This document shows positions 43,209 through 52,294 of a stretch of 64,000 bases of DNA, piece after piece. The stretch is from Microlunatus antarcticus. Lineage in GTDB: Bacteria; Actinomycetota; Actinomycetes; Propionibacteriales; Propionibacteriaceae. The stretch's first letter is position 1. Each line of letters opens with the position of its first letter. The notes below the pieces were generated by a model. That model saw only the letters and a program-made list of their open reading frames with translations, searched no databases and was not told the DNA's origin. The stretch is from contig NZ_JACHZG010000001.1 of assembly GCF_014193425.1 (NCBI RefSeq), positions 3,596,001 to 3,660,000 on the forward strand, given 5' to 3'. The position numbers and the translations under genes are program-made.

Positions 43209-44468
43209 ATGAGCCCTGCCGACGACGTCCAGGACGCCGACACCCTCACCGCGACCGGCGGTCCCGCAGCCCCCGACGGGAGGCTCTCGGTGTCGATCCT
43301 GACCCGGGAGTACCCGCCCTCGATCTACGGCGGCGCCGGGGTCCACGTCGCGCAGCTGGTGCCCCAGCTGCGCGCGCTGGTCGACGTCGACGTGCAGTGC
43401 ATGGGCGAACCCAGGGAGGGCGCGACCGCGCACCCCGAGAACTACCCCGCCGGGGCGAACGCCGCCATCCGGGTCTTCGGGGCCGACCTCGGCATGGTCG
43501 CCGCGGTGCCCGAGGTCGACGTCGTGCACTCGCACACCTGGTACGCGAACCTGGGCGGCCTGCTGACGGGCCTGTTCCAGGACGTCCCGCACGTCGTGAC
43601 CGCGCACTCGCTCGAGCCGCACCGGCCGTGGAAGGCCGAGCAGCTGGCCGGGGGCTACCGCCTCTCCTCATGGGCCGAGCGCACCGCGTTCGAGGCGGCC
43701 GACGCCGTCATCGCGGTCAGCGAGGGCATGAAGACCGGGATCCTCGAGTCGTACACGAACCTCGACCCCGCCCGGCTGCACGTGGTCAAGAACGGCATCG
43801 ACACCGACGAGTTCGCGCCCGACCTGGGCACCGACGTCGTCGAGTCGATCGGGATGGCGCTGGACAAGCCGACCGTCGTCTTCGTCGGCCGGATCACCCG
43901 GCAGAAGGGGCTGATCCACCTCGTCCGCGCGGCGGAGCAGTTCCACCCCGACACCCAGCTCGTCCTGCTCGCCGGCGCCCCGGACACCCCGGAGATCGCC
44001 CGCGAGATCGGCGACGCCTTCTCCCACCTCCAGGCGAGCCGCGGGAACGTCATCTGGATCGAGGAGATGCTCCCCCGGGCCAGCGTGCGCCAGATCCTCT
44101 CGCACGCGACGGTCTTCGCCTGCCCCTCGGTCTACGAGCCGCTCGGCATCGTCAACCTCGAGGCCATGGCCTGCGAGACCGCGGTCGTCGCCAGCGCGGT
44201 CGGGGGCATCCCCGAGGTGGTCGTCGACGGCGAGACCGGCTACCTCGTGCCGTACGACCCGGCGCGCGCCGGCGACGCGGACTTCGTGGCCGCGTTCGAG
44301 GCCGAGTTCGCCGCCCGCGTGAACGCGCTGACCGCCGACCAGGAGAAGGCGAAGGCCTTCGGCCTCGCGGGGCGCCAGCGCTGCGTGGACGAGTTCAGCT
44401 GGGGCAAGATCGCCGCCCAGACCGTCGAGGTCTACCGCGCGGCCATCGCGTACCACGCGGGTCGCTGA
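43209..44468 (+). CDS. glgA: Glycogen synthase / alpha-glucan GT4 glycosyltransferase
   Basis: 419 aa GT-B fold enzyme of the actinobacterial GlgA/GlgM type (GT4, shorter than E. coli GlgA at 477 aa). N-terminal REYPPSIYGGAGVHV, HSHTWYANLGG and TAHSLEPHRPWK, C-terminal VGRITRQKGL and the nucleotide-binding VYEPLGIVNLEAMACETAV with ExxxxxxxE. Uses ADP-glucose; in mycobacteria the homologue makes maltose-1-phosphate. ATG at 43209; longer readings add unlike residues. Paired divergently with glgC. Confidence 0.94.
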   Translation: MSPADDVQDADTLTATGGPAAPDGRLSVSILTREYPPSIYGGAGVHVAQLVPQLRALVDVDVQCMGEPREGATAHPENYPAGANAAIRVFGADLGMVAAVPEVDVVHSHTWYANLGGLLTGLFQDVPHVVTAHSLEPHRPWKAEQLAGGYRLSSWAERTAFEAADAVIAVSEGMKTGILESYTNLDPARLHVVKNGIDTDEFAPDLGTDVVESIGMALDKPTVVFVGRITRQKGLIHLVRAAEQFHPDTQLVLLAGAPDTPEIAREIGDAFSHLQASRGNVIWIEEMLPRASVRQILSHATVFACPSVYEPLGIVNLEAMACETAVVASAVGGIPEVVVDGETGYLVPYDPARAGDADFVAAFEAEFAARVNALTADQEKAKAFGLAGRQRCVDEFSWGKIAAQTVEVYRAAIAYHAGR

Positions 44469-44515
44469 CGGGTTCGAGCCAACGCGTCAGCGCGTTCCGG
44501 AACCGTCCGGGTACA

Positions 44516-44549
44516 CCACAGGCCCCGCGCTGGTGCGCGGGGCCTGTGG
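44516..44549. terminator. Bidirectional terminator between glgA and DUF3117 gene
   Basis: CCACAGGCCCCGCGC (44516-44530) and its perfect complement (44535-44549) with a TGGT loop, between the convergent 3' ends of glgA and the 55-aa gene. Confidence 0.7.
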
Positions 44550-44570
44550 CGGTATCTGGAGCGGGTCGCC

Positions 44571-44738
44571 TCAGCCGATGACGCCCTTGAGCGCCTCGGC
44601 GAGGTCGGTGGCCTCGGTGGCGTTCAGCTCGACGACGAGACGACCGCCACCCTCGAGCGGAACGCGCATGACGATCCCGCGACCCTCTTTGGTGACCTCC
44701 ATCGGTCCGTCACCGGTACGCGGCTTCATCGCTGCCAT
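44571..44738 (-). CDS. DUF3117 protein (55 aa)
   Basis: 55 aa starting MAAMKPRTGDGPMEVTKEGR, then GIVMRVPLEGGGRLVVELNA and TEATDLAEALKGVIG. This is the highly conserved actinobacterial DUF3117 protein, which lies beside tag and glgA in mycobacteria as well. It probably folds as a small beta-alpha unit; function unknown. The reading begins at ATG 44738 with GAGGATGC upstream. Confidence 0.9.
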   Translation of the reverse strand: MAAMKPRTGDGPMEVTKEGRGIVMRVPLEGGGRLVVELNATEATDLAEALKGVIG

Positions 44739-44792
44739 CGTGCATCCTCATCTGCTAGGGATCGTGGAACTCCGCAATTATCGCGTACGGCC

Positions 44793-45416
44793 CTACGTTC
44801 TCGCACGGTGGGCGACGACAGCCTCCACCGCGGCGTGCAGGACGGCCTCCTGGGGGACCTCGCAGTCGCTGCGGTGGTCGTCCACCAGACCCGTCGCCTG
44901 CATGAGCGCATACGCCGTCGTGGGCCCCACGAAGCGGATCCCCACAGCCTTCAGCGCCTTGGCCAGCGCGGTCGACTCGGGGGTGACGGCGCGGAACTCG
45001 TCGGGCCCCGGACGCGGCGACGGCGTCCGGAACGACCAGACCAGGTCGACGAACCCCTCCCCCAGCTCGGCGACAGCCCGGGCGTTGGCGATCGCGGCGT
45101 CGATCTTCGCGACGTTCCGCACGATGCCGGCGTCCGCGAGCAGCCGGGCCCGGTCGTCCTCGTCGAAGCCGGCGACGACCTCGGGCCCGAAGCCGGCGAA
45201 CGCGCGCCGGAAGTTCTCGCGCTTGCGCAGGATCGTGATCCAGGAGAGCCCGGACTGGAACGCCTCCAGCGTCAGGCGCTCGTAGAGCCCGGCCACGCTG
45301 TGGACCGGCCACCCCCACTCGGTGTCGTGGTAGGCGACGTACTCCGGCGCCGACAGCGACCACGGGCATCGCACCAGCCCGTCGGGACCGCGGACGTCGT
45401 CGGGATCAGGAGGCAC
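44793..45416 (-). CDS. tag: DNA-3-methyladenine glycosylase I
   Basis: 207 aa; removes 3-methyladenine from alkylated DNA. Zinc ligands are Cys17 (LVRCPW), His30 (EYVAYHDTEWG) and the HxxxC pair (DDHRSDCEV) near the C-terminus. LTLEAFQSGLSWITILRKRE carries the base-pocket residues. GTG at 45416 overlaps the end of the SRPBCC gene by 11 bp and is preferred because homologues start shortly before the first zinc Cys. Confidence 0.94.
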   Translation of the reverse strand: MPPDPDDVRGPDGLVRCPWSLSAPEYVAYHDTEWGWPVHSVAGLYERLTLEAFQSGLSWITILRKRENFRRAFAGFGPEVVAGFDEDDRARLLADAGIVRNVAKIDAAIANARAVAELGEGFVDLVWSFRTPSPRPGPDEFRAVTPESTALAKALKAVGIRFVGPTTAYALMQATGLVDDHRSDCEVPQEAVLHAAVEAVVAHRART

Positions 45417-45891
45417 GGGGCGCTTCGACGAGACCCGCGAAGGTGTCGAGGCTGGCCGCGAACCCGCGCCGCATGACGGGCAGGGCGAGCCGCAGGAGCG
45501 CCTCGACGGGAGCGCCACCGGGCACCGAGAAGACCTCGGTGGCGACGAGGCGCGCCCCGACCGGGTCGGGCAGGACCTTGAACGACCCCTCGCCGGTGAA
45601 GTAAGGGCCGAGGTGCAGCACGGCGAGCTCGCCCGGCGGGTCGCCCACCTGGGTGCCGGGCGGCGTCCAGCCGGTGACGACGAACCGGTCGAGCAGGCCG
45701 ACGGGCAGGCCGCCCAGGCGGAAGCCGCTCAGCGCCGACACACGGGTGCCCAGGCCTCGCGCCGGTCCGCCCGTGACCCGGACGTGGGTGAGCGGGATCC
45801 ACCGGTCCTGGCCCGGCCAGTCCACGAGCTCGTCCCAGACCCGCTCCGGGCTCGCGGCCAGCGCGCGGGACACCTCCAGACGCAGGGTCAT
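45406..45891 (-). CDS. SRPBCC-family protein
   Basis: 161 aa helix-grip fold: MTLRLEVSRALAASPERVWD, then IPLTHVRVTGGPARGLGTRV and a C-terminal helix (LRLALPVMRRGFAASLDTFA). ATG at 45891 overlaps the upstream DivIVA-like gene by ATGA, and its 3' end overlaps tag, so three genes appear coupled. Ligand unknown. Confidence 0.8.
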   Translation of the reverse strand: MTLRLEVSRALAASPERVWDELVDWPGQDRWIPLTHVRVTGGPARGLGTRVSALSGFRLGGLPVGLLDRFVVTGWTPPGTQVGDPPGELAVLHLGPYFTGEGSFKVLPDPVGARLVATEVFSVPGGAPVEALLRLALPVMRRGFAASLDTFAGLVEAPRAS

Positions 45892-46244
45892 CGCGGCTGC
45901 TCCCACGTGGCCGGCGCGCTCTCGAGCGGTCCCCCGGTCGCTTCGGTGGCCACCCCGCCGGGCGCACCGAGCTGCGCCTCGAGCTGGGCGATCCGGACGT
46001 CGCGGGCCTCGAGGTCGCCGGCGAGCCGGTCGAGCACGGCGTCCACCTGGTCCATCGCGTAGCCGCGGAGCGCCACGCCGAACCGGAGCTGCCGTACGGC
46101 GTCCCCGTCGAACCGGCCGTCCGGCAACGTCGCGTCGAACGTGTCACGCACCGGTTCCCGCGCCATCGATCCTCCGCCTCCCGCGGCCACCACCGCCGCC
46201 ACGCCGAGCGCCACGACGGCGACCGCGGCGATGAACCACTCCAT
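45888..46244 (-). CDS. Membrane-anchored DivIVA-domain protein
   Basis: 118 aa. One N-terminal transmembrane helix (about 3-22), then a DivIVA-type segment LRFGVALRGYAMDQVDAVLD with coiled-coil continuation (LAGDLEARDVRIAQLEAQLG). The FxxxxRGYxxxxVDxxL pattern is the actinobacterial short DivIVA motif. May mark membrane curvature or septum sites. ATG at 46244 chosen; GTG two codons earlier is possible. Confidence 0.82.
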   Translation of the reverse strand: MEWFIAAVAVVALGVAAVVAAGGGGSMAREPVRDTFDATLPDGRFDGDAVRQLRFGVALRGYAMDQVDAVLDRLAGDLEARDVRIAQLEAQLGAPGGVATEATGGPLESAPATWEQPR

Positions 46245-46280
46245 GGCCACGATCGTGCCACGCCGGGCAGCGGCGGCGGG

Positions 46281-47042
46281 CTACTCCGGGCGCTCGGCCG
46301 CGACGGGCCCGGGCGAGGCGACCACGGCGGCGACCGCCTCGTCGACGTCGTCGGTCACGACGAACATCTCCAGGTCGGGCCCCGAGATCGTCCCCTGCTC
46401 TAGCGCGGTCTCGCGCAGCCAGCCGAGGAGCCCGGACCAGTAGGCAGTACCGAAGAGCACCACCGGGAACGAGGTCACCTTGCGTGTCTGCACCAGCGTC
46501 AGCGCCTCGAAGAGCTCGTCGAGGGTGCCGAACCCGCCCGGCAGCACGACGAAGCCCTGGGAGTACTTCACGAACATCGTCTTGCGGGCGAAGAAGTAGC
46601 GGAAGTTGATGCCGAGGTTCACGTACGGGTTGAGCCCGGTCTCGAACGGCAGCTCGATCCCCAGCCCGACGGACACGCCGCCGGCCTCGGCCGCGCCCTT
46701 GTTCGCCGCCTCCATGATCCCCGGGCCGCCACCCGTGATGACGGCCTGGCCCGCCTGCGCCAGCCGTGCCGCGATCTGCTCGGCGGCGGCGTAGAACGGG
46801 TGGTCGGCCTTCGTCCGGGCGGACCCGAAGACCGCGGTCGCCGGGCCCAGCTCGGCCAGGGTGCCGAAGCCGTCGACGAACTCGGCCTGGATGCGCAGCA
46901 CCCGCCACGGGTCGGTGTGCACCCAGTCGGTCGGGCCGCGCGACTCCAGCAGCCGCTGGTCGGTGGTCGTCCCGGGGTGCTGGGTGCTGCCCCGGACGAC
47001 CGCGCCCTGGACGAAGCGCTTGCTCTGGGTCGGTTCCGTCAC
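46281..47042 (-). CDS. LOG-family (TIGR00730) phosphoribohydrolase
   Basis: 253 aa. Rossmann-like fold with GGGPGIMEAANKGAAEAGG and PGGFGTLDELFEALTLVQT, the two diagnostic LOG motifs (PGGxGTxxE). Family enzymes release cytokinin-type or purine bases from nucleoside 5'-monophosphates. GTG at 47042 (VTEPTQSKRF). It is divergent from the small gene at 47112. A LOG gene also precedes dapE in Mycobacterium. Confidence 0.92.
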   Translation of the reverse strand: MTEPTQSKRFVQGAVVRGSTQHPGTTTDQRLLESRGPTDWVHTDPWRVLRIQAEFVDGFGTLAELGPATAVFGSARTKADHPFYAAAEQIAARLAQAGQAVITGGGPGIMEAANKGAAEAGGVSVGLGIELPFETGLNPYVNLGINFRYFFARKTMFVKYSQGFVVLPGGFGTLDELFEALTLVQTRKVTSFPVVLFGTAYWSGLLGWLRETALEQGTISGPDLEMFVVTDDVDEAVAAVVASPGPVAAERPE

Positions 47043-47111
47043 AGACGGGACCCTAATCGCGGAGGTCGAGCCGCGCCGGTTCCGGCGACCACCCGGTGCC
47101 ATGCTCGGGCG

Positions 47112-47414
47112 ATGGCGGGAGCGAGCACGGACACGCAGCGGGTGGTCTACGTCAACGCGAACTGGACGGTGGGTCGCCACGACGGCGTCGCCTTCGAGCT
47201 GCTGGTGGTGACCGAGGACGAGGCGCGCCACACCCTCCAGGTGCCCGCCGTCCAGATGGCGCCGCTCCTGGCCCTCACCCAGGCTCCGGGCGTCGTGCTG
47301 CTGTGGGACCCCGCGGGCCCGACGCTGATCGCGGCGAACCTCCTCGGCGAGTGGGTGGACCCGGCCTGGTCCGCGCGCGGACGGGGCGAGCCGACGGACC
47401 AGGAGCTGCGCTAG
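47112..47414 (+). CDS. Hypothetical protein (100 aa)
   Basis: 100 aa, no signal or membrane segment. Two beta-rich halves: QRVVYVNANWTVGRHDGVAF and VVLLWDPAGPTLIAANLLGE. Not recognised. ATG at 47112 follows a weak ribosome site; the convergent dapE gene ends 3 bp beyond its stop. High GC3 supports coding. Confidence 0.65.
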   Translation: MAGASTDTQRVVYVNANWTVGRHDGVAFELLVVTEDEARHTLQVPAVQMAPLLALTQAPGVVLLWDPAGPTLIAANLLGEWVDPAWSARGRGEPTDQELR

Positions 47415-47417
47415 CGG

Positions 47418-48512
47418 CTAGCCCAGCCAGCGCAGGAGCGCGTCGCGGCAGGTGTGCAGGTCGGCCGTCGGGCAGAACTCGTCGTCGGCGTGGGCCTTGC
47501 TCGGGTCGCCCGGGCCGAAGTTCACGGCGGGGATGTCGAGGGCCGAGAACCGGGCGACGTCGGTCCAGCCGAACTTGGGGTGCGCCTCGCCGCCGACGGC
47601 GGCCAGGAAGTCCGCGGCAATGGGCCGGTCGAGGCCGGGCCGGGCGCCGGTCGCGACGTCGGTGATCTCGAGGTCGAAGCCGTCGAGGACCTCGCGGACG
47701 TACGCCTCGGCCTGCGCGTCGTCCTTGTCCGGCGCGAAGCGGTAGTTGACCTCGACCACGCAGCGGTCGGGGATGACGTTCCCGGCGATCCCGCCGGCGA
47801 TGCGGACGGCGTTCATGCCCTCGCGGTAGACGAGGCCCTCGACCTCGACCTGGGCGGAGGTGTGGGCGGCCAGGCGCTCGAGCAGGGGGCCGGCGGCGTG
47901 GATCGCGTTGCTCCCCATCCAGGAGCGGGCGGAGTGCGCGGCGACGCCGGTCAGCGTCACCTCGGCGCGCATCGTGCCCTGGCAGCCACCCTCGACGCGG
48001 GCGTTCGTGGGCTCGAGGAGCACCGCGAACGAGGCCGCCAGCAGGTCGGGGCGCTCGCGGCCGATCCGGGCGAGGCCGTTGAGGCTGGCCTCGACCTCCT
48101 CGTGGTCGTAGAAGATGAAGGTGAGGTCGCGGGCCGGCTCGCGCAGCGCGGCGGCGACCGCGAGCTGGACGGCGACGCCGCCCTTCATGTCGCAGCTGCC
48201 GCGGCCGTGCACGACGCGGTCGTCACCCTTGCCCGTGGTCGTCGACGGCACGTTCCCGGCGATCGGCACGGTGTCGGTGTGCCCGGCCAGCACCACGCGC
48301 TCGGCGCGACCCAGCTGCGTGCGCGCCACGAGGACGTCGCCGTCGCGGATCAGCTCGAGGTGGTCGAGCGGCTCGAGCGCTGCCTGGATCGCGTCTGCGA
48401 TGCGGGCCTCGTCACCGCTCACCGACTCGGTGTCGACCAGGGCCACCAGCAGCTCCGTGAGGTCACCGGTGAGGTCGAGCGCGGGCAGGGACTCCGGGGG
48501 CGACGCGGGCAT
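47418..48512 (-). CDS. dapE: Succinyl-diaminopimelate desuccinylase
   Basis: 364 aa M20 metallopeptidase. It hydrolyses N-succinyl-LL-diaminopimelate to LL-DAP and succinate. Metal ligands: His in LAGHTDTVP, Asp in [11 protein letters not shown], Glu-Glu in [11 protein letters not shown], His in the C-terminal [11 protein letters not shown]. The dimerisation domain lies between about 180 and 290. ATG at 48512. Divergent from dapD with 43 bp between starts, so the two share a control region. Confidence 0.95.
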   Translation of the reverse strand: MPASPPESLPALDLTGDLTELLVALVDTESVSGDEARIADAIQAALEPLDHLELIRDGDVLVARTQLGRAERVVLAGHTDTVPIAGNVPSTTTGKGDDRVVHGRGSCDMKGGVAVQLAVAAALREPARDLTFIFYDHEEVEASLNGLARIGRERPDLLAASFAVLLEPTNARVEGGCQGTMRAEVTLTGVAAHSARSWMGSNAIHAAGPLLERLAAHTSAQVEVEGLVYREGMNAVRIAGGIAGNVIPDRCVVEVNYRFAPDKDDAQAEAYVREVLDGFDLEITDVATGARPGLDRPIAADFLAAVGGEAHPKFGWTDVARFSALDIPAVNFGPGDPSKAHADDEFCPTADLHTCRDALLRWLG

Positions 48513-48555
48513 GAGCGCGACCCTACCGACGTACGGTCCCCCTAACCTTGGGTGC

Positions 48556-49518
48556 ATGACTCCCGGGGACAGGTCTGACGCTGCCACCGACGCCGGGCGA
48601 CGGCTCGCCTGGGGGTGGGGCCTCGCCACGGTGCACGCGAGCGGCGTGCTCGACACCTCCTTCCCGGACCCGCGGCTGGGCGCCGCCTCCGACGAGCCGC
48701 CGACGGCCCTGTGGGAGGAGGCGCAGCGCACCGACGACGTCCGCGACGTCCGTGTCGAGCTGCGCCGGGTCGAGATCGACCTCGACGTACCGCCGGCCGA
48801 CGTCTCGGACGCGTACCTCCGCCTGCACCTGCTGAGCCACCGGCTCGTCGCGCCGCGCTCGATCGACCTGGACGGGATCTTCGGCGTCCTGCCGAACGTC
48901 GCCTGGACGAGCGCCGGCCCGTGCGCCGTGGCCGACTTCGAGACCACACGGTGGCGGCTGCGCGCGGCGTACGGCCACGTCACCGTGCACGGGGTCGACA
49001 AGTTCCCCCGGATGGTCGACTACGTCCTGCCGGGCGGCGTCCGGATCGCCGACGCCGACCGTGTCCGGCTCGGCGCCCACCTGGCCGCGGGGACGACCGT
49101 GATGCACGAGGGCTTCGTGAACTTCAACGCCGGCACGCTCGGCACGTCGATGGTCGAGGGACGCATCTCGGCCGGCGTGGTCGTGGGGAGCGACTCCGAC
49201 ATCGGCGGCGGCGCCTCGGTGATGGGCACGCTCTCCGGCGGCGGCACCGAGCGGATCTCGATCGGCGAGCGGTGCCTCGTCGGCGCGAACGCCGGCATCG
49301 GCGTCTCCCTCGGCGACGACTGCGTGGTCGAGGCCGGCCTCTACGTCACCGCCGGCACCAAGGTCACCCTCCCCGACGGGCAGGTCGTCAAGGCGACCAC
49401 GCTCTCGGGCGAGCCGGGCCTGCTCTTCCTGCGCAACTCCGTCAGCGGAGCCATCGAGGTGCGCCGCCGCGCCGGAGCGTCCGTCGAGCTGAACGCGGCG
49501 CTGCACAGCCACCAGTAG
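48556..49518 (+). CDS. dapD: Tetrahydrodipicolinate N-succinyltransferase
   Basis: 320 aa, the actinobacterial DapD type. The N-terminal alpha/beta domain is followed by left-handed beta-helix hexapeptides ([60 protein letters not shown]). It transfers succinyl from succinyl-CoA to tetrahydrodipicolinate. ATG at 48556 follows GGGTGC. Paired with dapE as in M. tuberculosis. Confidence 0.94.
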   Translation: MTPGDRSDAATDAGRRLAWGWGLATVHASGVLDTSFPDPRLGAASDEPPTALWEEAQRTDDVRDVRVELRRVEIDLDVPPADVSDAYLRLHLLSHRLVAPRSIDLDGIFGVLPNVAWTSAGPCAVADFETTRWRLRAAYGHVTVHGVDKFPRMVDYVLPGGVRIADADRVRLGAHLAAGTTVMHEGFVNFNAGTLGTSMVEGRISAGVVVGSDSDIGGGASVMGTLSGGGTERISIGERCLVGANAGIGVSLGDDCVVEAGLYVTAGTKVTLPDGQVVKATTLSGEPGLLFLRNSVSGAIEVRRRAGASVELNAALHSHQ

Positions 49519-49529
49519 GCGTGGACCCG

Positions 49530-50426
49530 ATGCCTGGTCGAGCACCTGCGTCCGGGCGGTCGCGCGCCCGCGGCCGGCCGCCGTACGCCCGCCGCCGCTT
49601 CGTCACGCTCGTCGCTTTCGGCGTGGTCGCCGTGCTCGTGGTCGTCGCCGCGCTCGGCGTGCGCGGCTGGCTGCGCGACCGGGGCGTCGTCGCGCCGCTC
49701 CCCGGCGAGGAACGGTGCGTCGCGACCGTCGGCGACCGGGACGTGGTGCTCGACCTCGACCAGGCGCACTACACCTCGATCGTCGTCGGGCTGTCCGTAC
49801 GCCGCGAGCTCGCCCCGCGGGCGGGCTCGATCGCGATGGCGACGGTCTACCAGGAGACCGGCATCCGGAACCTGGACTACGGAGACCGCGACTCGGTCGG
49901 TCTCTTCCAGCAGCGCCCGTCGCAGGGCTGGGGCACCGAGAAGCAGCTGATGGACCCGTACTACGCCACGACGAAGTTCTACAACGCGCTCGTCCGCGTG
50001 CGCGACTGGGAGAGCCGGGACATCACCAAGGTCGCCCAGGCCGTGCAGCGCAGCGCCTACCCGGACGCCTACCGCGACCACGAGCCGGACGCGCGCGTGC
50101 TGGCCAGCGCGCTCACCGGCCAGACGGCACGGGCCGTCACCTGCCTCGTCCACGACGAGGTCGACGGCGACGCCGACGGGCTCGCGGAGTCGCTGGAGGA
50201 GACGTTCCGTGTGGGCACGACGACGACGGACAAGGTCGTGACCGTCAAGGCGAAGACCCAGCGGCTGGCCTGGGCGTACGCGCAGTACGCCGTCGCCAAC
50301 GCGGGCCGCCACGGCGTGGTCACCGTCGAGGTGGACGACCGGGTCTGGACGACCGACCAGTTCTCGCTGCCCACCTGGGTCAAGCAGGGCGACGCCGGTC
50401 GGACCGTGCGCGTCACGGTCCGCTGA
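49530..50426 (+). CDS. Membrane-anchored lysozyme-like protein
   Basis: 298 aa. A basic N-terminus, a transmembrane helix (about 28-48) and an outer domain. The segment SIAMATVYQETGIRNLDYGD followed by DSVGLFQQRPSQGWG and MDPYYATTKFYNAL has the Glu and SxGxxQ pattern of lytic transglycosylase/lysozyme-like folds. This type is widespread and usually left as hypothetical in actinobacteria. ATG at 49530; GTG at 49521 possible. Co-directional with dapD, 11 bp apart. Confidence 0.8.
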   Translation: MPGRAPASGRSRARGRPPYARRRFVTLVAFGVVAVLVVVAALGVRGWLRDRGVVAPLPGEERCVATVGDRDVVLDLDQAHYTSIVVGLSVRRELAPRAGSIAMATVYQETGIRNLDYGDRDSVGLFQQRPSQGWGTEKQLMDPYYATTKFYNALVRVRDWESRDITKVAQAVQRSAYPDAYRDHEPDARVLASALTGQTARAVTCLVHDEVDGDADGLAESLEETFRVGTTTTDKVVTVKAKTQRLAWAYAQYAVANAGRHGVVTVEVDDRVWTTDQFSLPTWVKQGDAGRTVRVTVR

Positions 50427-50430
50427 GCTC

Positions 50431-50468
50431 CTGACGCCGCAGACCCACCACGGGGGGTGCGGCGTCAG
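50431..50468. terminator. Bidirectional terminator hairpin
   Basis: CTGACGCCGCA (50431-50441) pairs with TGCGGCGTCAG (50458-50468) across a 16-base loop, between the convergent lysozyme-like gene and the first propeller gene. Confidence 0.6.
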
Positions 50469-50477
50469 AACGTCGGA

Positions 50478-52286
50478 TCACGTCGGGCCCACCCCCACCC
50501 GGTAGCTGCGGGTGTCGCTCTGCGCGCCGGTCGCGACGTTCGTCGCGCTGACGTCGAGGTAGCGCACCGCCGTGAAGTCCTTCGGCGGCGCGAACGTGCA
50601 GTCCGCCACCGTCGCGCCCGCCGCGAGCCGGCGCCGTTCGCACGACCAGCCCTTCGGGGCCGAGGCCACCGGCGTGCCGTCGTCCGTCCGCCAGCGGAAG
50701 GAGAGGTTCACCGGGGTCTGCTGGAGGTCCGAGGCACCGAGCTGGACGCGGACCTGCCCGCCCACCGCGACCTCGACCGACGCGCCCGTCGCCGGCGTCG
50801 CCGCGCTCCAGCGTGGCTTGTCGTCCACGTCGGGCACGGGGGTCAGGTCGACGAGCAGCAGCCGCTCGGTGCCCGCGTCGAGCCGTTGGTGGACCGGGAG
50901 CACGTCGGCGCCGGCCGGGGCGAAGGAGTCGACCCACCCGGTCAGGGGTCCGGCCAGGGTGTGCCGACGCAGGTCGGCGACGAACGGCTGGAGGGTCCCG
51001 CCGGTGGGTTCCTTCTGGACGATCGCGAAGCGGCCCGACGCCGAGGAGACGTGGCCGGGATCGGAGGAGGCGTAGACGCGGTAGCAGGTCGACAGTCCCG
51101 GCGGGCCGAAGAGGCTCACCGTGTTCGTGGCCGGAGACCACTGCCGCAGCGACGAGCAGCCGCCCGGGCCCGCCCCGACGTACGAGGACCCGTCCCGGGT
51201 CCAGTAGCCGCCGGTACCGCGGTACGTGGCGGGAGCCGACGCGCCGCTGCTCAGGTCGCGGTACCGGTAGGCGTCCGGGCGGTCGTCGCCGACGAGCAGG
51301 TACTGCCCGGTCGGGGACGCGACCGCGCTGCCGTCCGAGGTCCGGACCACCGTGCCGCGGGTGCGGTCCCACAGGGCCGTGCCTCGGCGGAGGTTGCCCA
51401 GCACCTTGTCGGCTCCGGGGCCGACGAACCGCGCGAAGTCGACGTACCCCGCGCGGGTCGGGAAGGCGGTGGACGAGCCGTCGGTGAAGTCGTGGACCAG
51501 CATCACGTTCGACCCGCCCCCGAGCACGTCCTCGCCGACCACCGCCGTGCCGTCGCGGGACCAGTCGTCGCCGAAGAAGACGTGGGGGTCGAGGACGTCG
51601 CACGCGGTGCCCGTGCCGAAGCAGGACCCGGTCTTCTGGTCGTACGAGGTCCGGCCGCCGGTCCACCCGGTGAAGCGGTGGTCCCTCGGAGCCCACTCGA
51701 GGAGCTGGACGTGCCGGTCGGGACCCGAGAGCGGCAGGCTGACGCCGCCGGCCCGGTCGTAGACGAAGCCGGCCTCGCGCGGGGCGTCCACCGCGGGGGC
51801 CGGGTGCGCGTCGGAACGACCGGTGAAGGACAGGTACCGCCCGTCGCCCGACACGCCGGTCACCGTGTAGACGTGAGCGTCCGGGGCCAGCACCGTGACC
51901 TGCCCGGGGTCGGCGTCCCACGCGTAGACGGTCACGTCGCCGCCGGCGGCGTTGACCGACCAGACCAGGGTGTCGGCGTCCGCCGCCCAGCGGACCCCGG
52001 AACCGCACGCGACGTGCGCGTGGGTCAGGCCGACCTGCACCTTCCTCGCGAGGTCGTAGACGTGCACGTCGCACCGGTCTCCCGACACGACGAGCGAGGC
52101 GTAGTAGGCCCCGTCGACGCTGAACCCCGGCCGGGTGGTGCCGTACGGGACGGTCCCGAGGTCGGCGACGACCGAACCGACCCCCGCGTCCACGGCCGGG
52201 GCGGCCACGGCCGCGGGCACCGGCAGGATCCCGGCCCCGACGCCGCACAGCAGCAGGGCCAGGGTCCAGCGCCGTCGTCGTGTCAT
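50478..52286 (-). CDS. Secreted propeller-like protein, paralogue 1 of 3
   Basis: 602 aa. Signal peptide (about 1-29, ending PAAVAAP). About 430 residues of repeated beta units follow, with PD40/TolB-like strands (SGDGRYLSFTGRSDAHP, WSRDGTAVVG). The conserved GPGGCSSLRQWSPATNTVSL lies near residue 375. A C-terminal Ig-like module of about 105 residues (PDVDDKPRWSAATPATGASV ... APKGWSCERRRLAAG ... VADCTFAPP ... NVATGAQSDTRSYRVGVG) has two Cys likely forming a disulfide. Third in transcription order, 8 bp after paralogue 2. Function unknown; cell-surface binding is inferred. Confidence 0.82.
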   Translation of the reverse strand: MTRRRRWTLALLLCGVGAGILPVPAAVAAPAVDAGVGSVVADLGTVPYGTTRPGFSVDGAYYASLVVSGDRCDVHVYDLARKVQVGLTHAHVACGSGVRWAADADTLVWSVNAAGGDVTVYAWDADPGQVTVLAPDAHVYTVTGVSGDGRYLSFTGRSDAHPAPAVDAPREAGFVYDRAGGVSLPLSGPDRHVQLLEWAPRDHRFTGWTGGRTSYDQKTGSCFGTGTACDVLDPHVFFGDDWSRDGTAVVGEDVLGGGSNVMLVHDFTDGSSTAFPTRAGYVDFARFVGPGADKVLGNLRRGTALWDRTRGTVVRTSDGSAVASPTGQYLLVGDDRPDAYRYRDLSSGASAPATYRGTGGYWTRDGSSYVGAGPGGCSSLRQWSPATNTVSLFGPPGLSTCYRVYASSDPGHVSSASGRFAIVQKEPTGGTLQPFVADLRRHTLAGPLTGWVDSFAPAGADVLPVHQRLDAGTERLLLVDLTPVPDVDDKPRWSAATPATGASVEVAVGGQVRVQLGASDLQQTPVNLSFRWRTDDGTPVASAPKGWSCERRRLAAGATVADCTFAPPKDFTAVRYLDVSATNVATGAQSDTRSYRVGVGPT

Positions 52287-52294
52287 CTCTGCTC